Origin: Octadecabacter sp.
Lineage (GTDB): Bacteria > Pseudomonadota > Alphaproteobacteria > Rhodobacterales > Rhodobacteraceae
DNA length: 14,748 bases
Direction: 5' to 3'
NCBI GenBank assembly: GCA_003533975.1
Contig: DQCL01000138.1
Span: 1 to 14,748 of the forward strand
Shown here: positions 1 through 6,174 of the stretch, one piece after another
Numbering within the stretch: the stretch's first letter is position 1
Layout of the letters: every line of letters begins with the position of its first letter
Position numbers and translations under genes: made by a program
Notes under the pieces: generated by a model
Database searches by the model: none
Told to the model about the DNA's origin: nothing
The model's input: only the letters and a program-made list of their open reading frames with translations

Positions 1-372
1 TTGGCGCTGTTTGTGAAGTCTGACTACGGCGATGCGGGCGTTCCGATGTTAACGGAAACCCATGGCCGCAGAGTTACGCGCAACCATATCCTCGCGTATT
101 GCGTGCCTTTGGTTTTGGTGGCATTCGCGCTGGGCTTTACCTCTATCGGCGGGCCGTTTTACTTACTCGTTGCTTTGGTGCTGAATGTTTGGTTTCTGAC
201 GGGGTGCTACGCCATTTGGAAGCGCACGGATGCAGACAGTGAAGCTGACAAGCACGCTGTTGAGCGCCGCACATTTATTGTCTCTATTTACTATCTATTC
301 GGCCACTTTAGTGCGCTGATGGTTGAAGCGCTGCTGCGCAGCTATGGCCTTACGTCTTGGGCGGGGTGGTAA
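1..372 (+). CDS. ctaB: Protoheme IX farnesyltransferase (heme O synthase), C-terminal part
   Basis: This is the C-terminal 123 residues of the UbiA-type prenyltransferase CtaB/CyoE, which farnesylates protoheme IX to heme O in the inner membrane, the first step toward the heme a of aa3-type oxidase. The fragment opens with LALFVKSDYGDAGVPML, a stretch characteristic of the family just after its second aspartate-rich region. It continues through three hydrophobic spans (about residues 30-47, 49-70 and 90-112) to the stop TAA at 370-372. The TTG at position 1 is an internal leucine codon, not a start, because full-length family members have roughly 300 residues; the rest lies left of the window. 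The next gene begins after one base, so it is in an operon with the oxidase assembly genes. Family assignment is secure; the fragment itself lacks the DxxxD catalytic motifs. Confidence 0.93.
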   Translation: MALFVKSDYGDAGVPMLTETHGRRVTRNHILAYCVPLVLVAFALGFTSIGGPFYLLVALVLNVWFLTGCYAIWKRTDADSEADKHAVERRTFIVSIYYLFGHFSALMVEALLRSYGLTSWAGW

Positions 373-373
373 C

Positions 374-628
374 ATGGCGATAAGAGCAGAACATGAGATC
401 CATTCACGCCGCAAAGGGCGCAACATGGGTGTTGGCCTGCTGCTGCTGGGCTTTATTGGAATTGTCTTCGGGCTGACCGTCGTAAAGGTGCTTGGCCTGA
501 CAGACATCCGCCAATTGGAACGGTTCGATCACGTCGCACGACCGCAGCTTGAGCCGGGTGCATTGGAAGCGGCGGAACAACGCGCTGTTGATCTGGAAGC
601 GTCGTCTAACGCGGAGGCCAGCGAATGA
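374..628 (+). CDS. Small single-span membrane protein of the oxidase operon (ORF2/CoxF-like)
   Basis: This 84-residue protein has a basic N-terminus (residues 1-17, with RRKGR), one strong transmembrane helix (about 18-40, rich in L, G, I and V) and an acidic, alanine/glutamate-rich C-terminal tail of about 40 residues. I chose the ATG at 374 because it lies one base after the ctaB stop, has a GGGGTGG purine-rich stretch just upstream (363-369), and removes an implausible cysteine/arginine-rich extension inside ctaB. Its stop overlaps the ctaG start in ATGA (625-628), implying translational coupling. A small ORF in the same slot between ctaB and ctaG is known in Paracoccus denitrificans as ORF2. 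No enzymatic motif or metal-binding residues are visible. I infer a role in cytochrome c oxidase assembly from position only, with the acidic tail probably in the periplasm by the positive-inside rule. Confidence 0.85.
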   Translation: MAIRAEHEIHSRRKGRNMGVGLLLLGFIGIVFGLTVVKVLGLTDIRQLERFDHVARPQLEPGALEAAEQRAVDLEASSNAEASE

Positions 629-1233
629 TGAGCCTCAACCCGTTTAACCGTATCCCAGACGGGCCGAACCGCACCGCGGCACAAGCTGTAAGCGTTGTTG
701 TTTTGATGGGCGCGTTGTCTTGGGCGTCTGTACCGTTTTACGACTGGTTCTGCCGTGTCACTGGTTTTGGTGGCGTGACGAATATCGCCGCAAACGGAAG
801 CGAGACGATTTTGGATCAGACCATAACCATCCGCTTTGAAAGCGCGCTTGCTGCCGACATGCCGTGGAATTTTAAACCTGTACAGCGTGAAATGGACGTG
901 CGCATCGGTGAAACGGTTCTGGCGTTTTACGAGGCAACGAACCCAACGGATGAGCCCATTGCGGGCACCGCGTCCTACAACGTCGCCCCTTACGAGGCTG
1001 GCGCGTTCTTTGACAAGATTGATTGCTTTTGCTTCGAACAACAAATCCTGCAACCGGGTGAAACGATCAGCATGCCGGTGTCATTCTTCGTCGATCCGGC
1101 GATCGTGGATGACCGTGAAGGGCAGTATGTGCATACGATTACTTTGGGCTATACGTTCCACAAGAACGATTTGCCTGTAGACTACCAACAAGCCGCACTG
1201 GAAACAGTGCAATCGACAGACCTGAATCAATAA
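625..1233 (+). CDS. ctaG: Cytochrome c oxidase assembly protein CtaG/Cox11 (Cu(B) chaperone)
   Basis: This 202-residue protein matches the usual CtaG/Cox11 length. It inserts copper into the Cu(B) site of subunit I of aa3-type oxidase. A single N-terminal transmembrane helix lies at about residues 18-38. It is followed by the conserved YDWFCRVTGFGG stretch with Cys43, then a periplasmic immunoglobulin-like domain carrying the diagnostic copper-binding CFCF motif at residues 134-137 (Cys134 and Cys136) within DCFCFEQQ. The MPVSFFVDP stretch just before the end of the domain is also typical. The start ATG at 625 overlaps the upstream stop by four bases; the second ATG (628) is an equally possible start and would shorten the protein by one residue. 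The gene sits 27 bases upstream of subunit III. Confidence 0.97.
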   Translation: MMSLNPFNRIPDGPNRTAAQAVSVVVLMGALSWASVPFYDWFCRVTGFGGVTNIAANGSETILDQTITIRFESALAADMPWNFKPVQREMDVRIGETVLAFYEATNPTDEPIAGTASYNVAPYEAGAFFDKIDCFCFEQQILQPGETISMPVSFFVDPAIVDDREGQYVHTITLGYTFHKNDLPVDYQQAALETVQSTDLNQ

Positions 1234-1260
1234 GACCAACGCCGTAAGGGGACGAAACTC

Positions 1261-2064
1261 ATGGCCCATGAAAAGAACCACGACTACCACATCCTACCGC
1301 CATCTGTTTGGCCACTTCTGACAGGGGTTTCTGTCTTTGTCATGCTGTTCGGCGCCGTTCTCTGGATGGATTCCAGCGACAGCCCGTACATTTTCCTGAT
1401 GGGCTTTTCTGGCGTGGTGTATTGCATGTACGGGTGGTGGTCTGAGGTTGTCGTTGAGGCACACCAAGGCGACCACACACCGGTCGTCAGCATTGGCCTG
1501 CGTTACGGTTTCATCATGTTCATCATGTCCGAGATCATGTTCTTTGCCGCTTGGTTCTGGTCCTTCTTCAAACACGCGATGTACCCGATGGGCCCACAGT
1601 CCCCTGCGATTGATGGTCAGTTTCCACCGGCGGGCATTGAAACGTTTGACCCTTGGCATTTGCCACTGATCAACACGTTGATCCTGCTATGTTCTGGTGC
1701 TGCGGCGACTTGGGCGCACCACGCGCTTGTGCATGAAGACAACCGTGAAGACGTAAAGTCCGGCCTGATCCTTGCTGTCGTTCTGGGCGTGATTTTCACC
1801 GTCTTCCAAGCCTATGAATACAGCCACGCGGCCTTTGGTCTTGCGGGCAACATTTATGGCGCGAACTTCTTCTTGGCGACTGGCTTCCACGGCTTCCACG
1901 TCATCATCGGAACGATCTTCCTGTTCGTCTGCTACCTGCGCGTTCGTCGCGGCCACTTCACGGCCAAGCAGCACATCGGTTTCGAAGCTGCTGCATGGTA
2001 CTGGCACTTCGTTGATGTTGTATGGTTGTTCCTGTTTGCAGCCGTCTACGTCTGGGGCCAGTAA
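1261..2064 (+). CDS. ctaE: Cytochrome c oxidase subunit III
   Basis: This 267-residue integral membrane protein is subunit III of aa3-type cytochrome c oxidase (also called coxC). It starts [13 protein letters not shown], typical of the family, and shows seven hydrophobic segments. The conserved glutamate equivalent to the DCCD-reactive residue of bovine COX3 is Glu91 in [17 protein letters not shown]. Other signatures are YEYSHA (185-190), [11 protein letters not shown] (208-218) and the C-terminal [16 protein letters not shown] helix. Subunit III stabilises the binuclear centre and the proton-uptake path rather than carrying metals. The start is supported by a strong Shine-Dalgarno AAGGGGA at 1246-1252. 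It follows ctaG closely and is the last gene before a strong terminator. Confidence 0.98.
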   Translation: MAHEKNHDYHILPPSVWPLLTGVSVFVMLFGAVLWMDSSDSPYIFLMGFSGVVYCMYGWWSEVVVEAHQGDHTPVVSIGLRYGFIMFIMSEIMFFAAWFWSFFKHAMYPMGPQSPAIDGQFPPAGIETFDPWHLPLINTLILLCSGAAATWAHHALVHEDNREDVKSGLILAVVLGVIFTVFQAYEYSHAAFGLAGNIYGANFFLATGFHGFHVIIGTIFLFVCYLRVRRGHFTAKQHIGFEAAAWYWHFVDVVWLFLFAAVYVWGQ

Positions 2065-2094
2065 GCAGACTTGACCTAAGGCTTTTCACACGAC

Positions 2095-2133
2095 AAGACG
2101 CGCAAGGATAACTCCTTGCGCGTCTTCTTATTT
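2095..2133 (+). terminator. Intrinsic terminator after ctaE
   Basis: AAGACGCGCAAGGA (2095-2108) and its exact reverse complement TCCTTGCGCGTCTT (2113-2126) form a perfect 14-bp stem around a TAAC loop. A T-rich tail, CTTATTT (2127-2133), follows. This fits a Rho-independent terminator for the ctaB-ctaE operon. It ends only 12 bases before the SURF1 ATG, so it also separates SURF1 and thrC transcription from the oxidase operon unless read through. The tail is interrupted by C and A, so termination may be partial. Confidence 0.85.
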
Positions 2134-2145
2134 GGGACATCAACT

Positions 2146-2811
2146 ATGCGGAAATTTCTCTTTCCTCTTGTGATCGGCCTCGGCGGTCTTGTCGTGCTGC
2201 TTTACCTTGGTTTCTGGCAGTTGGACCGGCTGGAATGGAAGATGGGCGTGATCGAGGATATTGAAACACGCCTCGAAGCCGATGCTGTTCCGCTTCCGAA
2301 TGATCCGACATTTGAGGCAGACAATTATCGCACAGTTATCATGCAGGGTGCAGCGACAGGTGAAGAGATCCGCTTTCTTGATAGCGGCACGGCTGCGGGT
2401 ACGGGACATCGCATTATATCGGCTTTTGAAACTGTTGGCGGTCGCCGCGTCATGCTGGATCAAGGGTTGCTGCCGCTTTACGCTGATGACGAACAGCCCT
2501 TGCTTGATGAAGTTACAGTGCAGGGGAACTTGATTTGGCCGGATGACATTTCTGACCAAGCACCCCAAGACGGTGAATGGTATGCCCGTGATGTTGCAGC
2601 AATGGCTGAAGCGCTCGGGACGGAACCGGTTTTGGTCGTGCTCTACGCGGCGACCAAGTATGATCGCCGCCTAACGCCTTTGCCTGTGGACACACGCACT
2701 ATCAAAAATGACCATCTAGAGTATGCAATCACTTGGTTCTTGCTGGCAGTTGTTTGGTTTGCAATGACATCCTTCTACACCGCGCGACTTCTGCGCCAGA
2801 AAGACGACTGA
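2146..2811 (+). CDS. surf1: SURF1-family cytochrome oxidase assembly protein
   Basis: This 221-residue protein has the SURF1 topology: one transmembrane helix near each end (about 5-23 and 194-211) and a periplasmic domain between. SURF1 delivers heme a to subunit I during aa3 oxidase assembly. Visible signatures are GFWQLDRLEWK (22-32) after the first helix, GHRIISAFE (87-95), WYARDVAAMA (145-154) and NDHLEYAITWF (188-198). His190 and Trp197 have the spacing recalled for the heme a-interacting pair of Paracoccus Surf1c. The usual 'DRG(F/W)VP' segment is here DQGLLP. I chose ATG 2146, preceded by GGGA (2134-2137). A TTG 30 bases upstream would put the start inside the terminator stem. It runs into thrC with one base between them, so heme insertion and threonine synthesis appear co-transcribed here. 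Confidence 0.94.
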   Translation: MRKFLFPLVIGLGGLVVLLYLGFWQLDRLEWKMGVIEDIETRLEADAVPLPNDPTFEADNYRTVIMQGAATGEEIRFLDSGTAAGTGHRIISAFETVGGRRVMLDQGLLPLYADDEQPLLDEVTVQGNLIWPDDISDQAPQDGEWYARDVAAMAEALGTEPVLVVLYAATKYDRRLTPLPVDTRTIKNDHLEYAITWFLLAVVWFAMTSFYTARLLRQKDD

Positions 2812-2812
2812 T

Positions 2813-4201
2813 ATGAAATACGTTTCTACCCGTGGCACCGCACCTGAACTGACGTTTGAAGAGGCGATGATGACCGGCCTTGCACGCGATGGCGGGCTTT
2901 ATGTGCCGGACGTGATCCCGACGTTGAGCCATGAAGACATCGCTGCGATGGCAGGGCAGTCATATGAGGAAATCGCGTTCACAGTCATGCGCCCATTCAT
3001 TGGCGACACGTTTACGGACGACGAATTTCGCGATCTGATTGAGGCGGCCTATGCGGGGTTCAATCACGCAGCCCGCGCGCCGCTGAAACAGCTGGATTCC
3101 AACCACTTCTTGTTGGAATTGTTCCACGGTCCGACGTTAGCGTTCAAAGATTTTGCGATGCAGTTGATCGGGCAGATGTTCCAAGCCTCCCTCACACGTT
3201 CCGGCAAGCGTATCACGATTGTTGGCGCGACGTCCGGTGACACAGGGTCCGCTGCGATTGAAGCCTTTCGCGGCCTCGACAACGTTGATGTCTTTATCCT
3301 GTTCCCGCATGGTCGTGTCTCTGAGGTGCAGCGACGCCAGATGACAACTCCTGTTGAAAGCAATGTGCATGCACTGGCGATGGACGGCGATTTCGATGAT
3401 TGCCAAGCAGCCTTGAAAGATATGTTCAACGATTTCGAATTCCGCGACGGCGTGAACCTCGCAGGGGTGAATTCAATCAACTGGGGCCGCGTTCTGGCGC
3501 AGGTTGTTTATTATTTCTCCTCTGCCGTCAGTCTTGGCGCGCCGCATCGCAAGGTGAGTTTCACCGTCCCGACAGGCAATTTCGGGGACATTTTCGCAGG
3601 CTATATCGCCAAACGTATGGGGTTGCCGATTGATCAATTGGTGATTGCCACGAACCAGAACGACATTTTGCACCGCACGCTGGAAACTGGCGCGCAGGTG
3701 AAGGAAGGCGTGACCCCGTCCATTTCACCGTCGATGGACATTCAGGTGTCATCCAATTTCGAACGTGCATTGTTTGAGGCCTATGGGCGTAACGGCGGGG
3801 TCGTTGCTGAGCAAATGGATGAGCTGAAAGAAAAGGGCGCGTTCACGATTTCCCAAGGTGCCATAGACATGTTGCGCGATACATTTGCATCGGGTCGTGC
3901 GTCTGAGGACGAAACCTATGCGACGATCAAAACCGAGCTGATGCTATCTGGCGAGTTGCTTTGCCCACACAGCGCTGTTGCAGTTACCGTCGCAGGCGAC
4001 CACCTCGGCGCGACACCGATGATCACTTTGGCAACGGCACACCCTGCGAAATTCCCCGCAGCGGTAGAAAAGGCGACGGGCCAGTTCCCTGAGTTACCAC
4101 CACACATGGCCGACCTGTTTGAGCGTGACGAGCGCGTCACGCGTGTGCCAAACGATCTAAAAGCACTGCAAACCCTTATCAAAGAGCGGATCCAAAATTG
4201 A
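2813..4201 (+). CDS. thrC: Threonine synthase
   Basis: This 462-residue PLP enzyme converts O-phosphohomoserine to threonine in the cytoplasm, the last step of the aspartate-derived threonine branch. It has the N-terminal RGTAPELTFEEAMMTGLARDGGLYVP segment of fungal/proteobacterial-type threonine synthases. The PLP-binding lysine is Lys112 in GPTLAFKDFAMQ. The phosphate/substrate loop GATSGDTGSAA (138-148), FPHGRVSEVQRRQMTT (164-179), NSINWGRVLAQ (220-230) and the PLP-phosphate-binding PTGNFGDIFAG (253-263) are all intact. The length is normal for the family. The gene starts one base after the SURF1 stop. Its stop TGA overlaps the TTG start of the next gene, indicating translational coupling to the M16 peptidase. 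lysC, earlier in the same pathway, is about 3.5 kb downstream in a separate unit. Confidence 0.98.
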   Translation: MKYVSTRGTAPELTFEEAMMTGLARDGGLYVPDVIPTLSHEDIAAMAGQSYEEIAFTVMRPFIGDTFTDDEFRDLIEAAYAGFNHAARAPLKQLDSNHFLLELFHGPTLAFKDFAMQLIGQMFQASLTRSGKRITIVGATSGDTGSAAIEAFRGLDNVDVFILFPHGRVSEVQRRQMTTPVESNVHALAMDGDFDDCQAALKDMFNDFEFRDGVNLAGVNSINWGRVLAQVVYYFSSAVSLGAPHRKVSFTVPTGNFGDIFAGYIAKRMGLPIDQLVIATNQNDILHRTLETGAQVKEGVTPSISPSMDIQVSSNFERALFEAYGRNGGVVAEQMDELKEKGAFTISQGAIDMLRDTFASGRASEDETYATIKTELMLSGELLCPHSAVAVTVAGDHLGATPMITLATAHPAKFPAAVEKATGQFPELPPHMADLFERDERVTRVPNDLKALQTLIKERIQN

Positions 4202-5463
4202 CCGTCCAACAGCACACGCTTTCCAACGGGTTTCGTATCGTCACGGAGCAGATGCCGGGACTTCAATCCGCGTCAATCGGAATATGGGTCACAGCGGGAG
4301 GGCGCCACGAACGTGCTGACCAGAACGGTGTTGCGCATTTCCTTGAGCATATGGCGTTCAAAGGCACAGAGCGGCGATCGGCATTGCAGATTGCAGAGGC
4401 GATTGAAGATGTTGGTGGCTATATTAACGCCTACACCTCGCGCGAGATGACGGCCTATTACGCGCGCGTACTGGAAAACGACGTGCCACTGGCGCTGGAT
4501 GTTATTGCCGATATTTTGTTGAACCCAGTGTTCGACCAGAGCGAAATCGAAGTTGAACGCGGTGTGATTTTGCAAGAGATCGGCCAAGCACTGGACACGC
4601 CCGACGATATTATCTTTGATTGGCTTCAGGAAGAGGCGTTCCCGAACCAAGCTTTGGGCCGCACGATTTTGGGCCCGAGCGAGCGGGTCAGCGCGTTCTC
4701 GCGCGGTGATTTGTCCGACTTCATTGGCGAGCATTACGGGCCCGACCAGATGATCCTGTCAGCGGCTGGCGCGGTAAACCCTGATGAGTTGTTGGCACTT
4801 GCGGAAAAGCTATTTGGCCATTTGCCCGCGCGTTCCCAACCAAGTGCTGCTGAACCTGCAGCCTTTGCTGGCGGTGAGAAGCGTGTGAAAAAGGGGTTGG
4901 AGCAAGCGCATTTCGCACTGGCATTCGAGGGGCCAGATTACCGCGACCCAGGCATTTACGCGGCGCAAATCCACGCGATTGCGATGGGTGGCGGCATGTC
5001 GTCCCGCCTGTTTCAGGAACTGCGGGAAAACCGCGGGCTTTGCTACACGATTTTTGCCCAAGCTGGGGCATATGCCGACACAGGAATGCTGACCGTTTAT
5101 GCTGGTACATCGTCCGAGCAACTGGGCGAGCTGGCGATGCTGGTTGCGGATGAGCTGAAACGCGCAGCCGACGATATGTCGGCCCAAGAAGTGGCCCGCG
5201 CACGCGCGCAGATGAAAGCCGGCATGTTGATGGGGCTAGAAAGCCCGTCGAACCGCGCGGAACGCCTTGCGCGTATGGTTGCGATTTGGGGTGACGTGCC
5301 GCGCATTGAGGACACGATTGAGCGTATCGACGCCGTAACAACAGGCGATGTGCGCGCCTTTGGTGGCAAGCTGATCACGGATGCAGGAAGCGCGATGGCC
5401 CTTTATGGCCCGATCGAAAATGCCCCTGCACTTGAAGTTTTGAAGGCGAGGCTGGTTGCCTGA
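4198..5463 (+). CDS. M16 zinc metallopeptidase (MPP-like/PqqL family)
   Basis: This 421-residue, two-domain M16 peptidase resembles the mitochondrial processing peptidase beta subunit. The inverted zinc motif HFLEH is at residues 47-51: zinc ligands His47 and His51, catalytic Glu50. The third ligand is Glu127 in VILQEI, 76 residues after His51 as in MPP. The C-terminal half has the GGGMSSRLFQELRENRGLCY stretch (264-283), with the conserved Arg/Tyr region that closes on substrate. No signal peptide is visible, so it is probably cytoplasmic. The start is a TTG at 4198 overlapping the thrC stop; the resulting MTVQQHTLSNGFRIVTE matches family N-termini, and a purine-rich GAGCGGA lies upstream. 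Tight linkage to thrC is, from memory, common in alphaproteobacteria. Native substrates are unknown; degradation of short presequence-like peptides is an inference. Confidence 0.93.
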   Translation: MTVQQHTLSNGFRIVTEQMPGLQSASIGIWVTAGGRHERADQNGVAHFLEHMAFKGTERRSALQIAEAIEDVGGYINAYTSREMTAYYARVLENDVPLALDVIADILLNPVFDQSEIEVERGVILQEIGQALDTPDDIIFDWLQEEAFPNQALGRTILGPSERVSAFSRGDLSDFIGEHYGPDQMILSAAGAVNPDELLALAEKLFGHLPARSQPSAAEPAAFAGGEKRVKKGLEQAHFALAFEGPDYRDPGIYAAQIHAIAMGGGMSSRLFQELRENRGLCYTIFAQAGAYADTGMLTVYAGTSSEQLGELAMLVADELKRAADDMSAQEVARARAQMKAGMLMGLESPSNRAERLARMVAIWGDVPRIEDTIERIDAVTTGDVRAFGGKLITDAGSAMALYGPIENAPALEVLKARLVA

Positions 5464-6047
5464 TGCTTCGGGCGCGCAAAAAGGTTCGTCTTGAAACCGA
5501 ACGGTTGACGCTGCGCCCGCCGATCCATTCAGATTTTCGCGCGTGGTCCGCGTTGCGCCAAGAATCCGCGGATTTTCTAAAACCGTGGGAACCAACATGG
5601 GCGCCCGACCATTTAACCCGCAAAAGCTTCACCAATCGTGTTTATTGGGCGCAACGGTCGGTGTCGAATGGCACGGCGTTGCCGCTGTTTATTTTCCGGC
5701 GGAGCGATGAGGTGTTGTTGGGGGCAATCACGCTGGACCATATCCGCCGTGGGCCTGCACAAGCTGGCACAACTGGTTATTGGATCGGTGAGGCGTTCGC
5801 GCGGGAAGGCTATATGCGTGAGGCGATTGAGGCCGTTGTTCATTACGGGTTCACGACGCTGGACTTAAGCCGCATCGAAGCGGGGTGTTTGGAAGAGAAC
5901 AAGCCGTCGCGTGCATTACTTGAAAAGTGTGGATTTAAGTACGAAGGCGTGGCGCAGGCGTATTTGCAGATCAACGGGCGCTGGCGCAATCATGTTTTGT
6001 ACGCCAATTTACGCCATGACCGGCGTGGAAAGACAAATGTGGGATGA
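5463..6047 (+). CDS. RimJ/RimL-type GNAT N-acetyltransferase
   Basis: This 194-residue GNAT protein is of the RimJ/RimL (ribosomal-protein-serine/alanine) type. Its N-terminal ETERLTLRPP (11-20) is the typical beta1 strand. The acetyl-CoA-binding region is GYWIGEAFAREGYMREA (105-121), although the pyrophosphate loop is a loose form of the Q/RxxGxG/A consensus. The C-terminal ENKPSRALLEKCGFKYEG (145-162) is the classic NxxSxxLLEKxGF motif. In this family the protein transfers acetyl from acetyl-CoA to N-terminal amines, possibly ribosomal protein S5 (RimJ). The exact target cannot be read here. The ATG overlaps the M16 stop by one base (TGATG), so it is coupled to the thrC-M16 run and is probably its last gene. 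An alanine N-acetyltransferase role on peptides or proteins would fit the peptidase neighbour, but that is inference. Confidence 0.9.
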   Translation: MLRARKKVRLETERLTLRPPIHSDFRAWSALRQESADFLKPWEPTWAPDHLTRKSFTNRVYWAQRSVSNGTALPLFIFRRSDEVLLGAITLDHIRRGPAQAGTTGYWIGEAFAREGYMREAIEAVVHYGFTTLDLSRIEAGCLEENKPSRALLEKCGFKYEGVAQAYLQINGRWRNHVLYANLRHDRRGKTNVG

Positions 6048-6103
6048 GCTAACGCTCAGCGCGTGCCGCGGGCGTCGGCGCCCTGCAGAAACGTAAAAAG
6101 GTT

Positions 6104-6145
6104 GGGGGGCTAGCCCCCGTCGCGAGCGACTCCCCCAGGATATTT
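6104..6145. repeat. Palindromic GC-rich intergenic element (REP-like)
   Basis: The 14-base palindrome GGGGGCTAGCCCCC (6105-6118) is followed by a second inverted repeat GTCGC-GA-GCGAC (6119-6130), then CCCCC (6132-6136) and AGGATATTT. The GGGGG arm can pair with either C-run, giving alternative folds. I recall a very similar pattern (GGGGGC..GCCCCC..CCCC..GATATTT) dispersed between genes in Rhodobacterales genomes; this is memory, not a search. There is no T-run directly after the stem, although TATTT follows the last C-run. It may act as a weak terminator or mRNA-end stabiliser for the thrC-M16-GNAT unit. The rest of this 127-base gap shows only a short TGAGC-TAAC-GCTCA hairpin at the end of the GNAT gene (6045-6058) and the Shine-Dalgarno of the next gene. 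Confidence 0.6.
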
Positions 6146-6174
6146 ATGAGACAAAGACAAACAGGGAAACTGAT

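Noticed and set aside
529..1053. 174-codon minus-strand open frame across ORF2 and ctaG
   Set aside because: Both strands cannot be equally constrained here; ctaG is clearly real with its CFCF motif, and the antisense product has no recognisable motif.
1508..1548. Repeated TCATCATGT-like units in ctaE
   Set aside because: They encode the conserved membrane segment [12 protein letters not shown], so the repetition follows from the protein sequence rather than being a DNA repeat.
2116..2145. TTG start giving SURF1 ten extra residues
   Set aside because: The start would fall within the terminator stem with no ribosome binding site; the ATG at 2146 gives the normal SURF1 N-terminus.
4721..5341. 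Long open frame (206 codons) on the minus strand
   Set aside because: It lies wholly inside the M16 peptidase gene, antisense, with low-complexity Arg/Pro/Ser/Ala composition and no recognisable domain; it is a codon-bias shadow.
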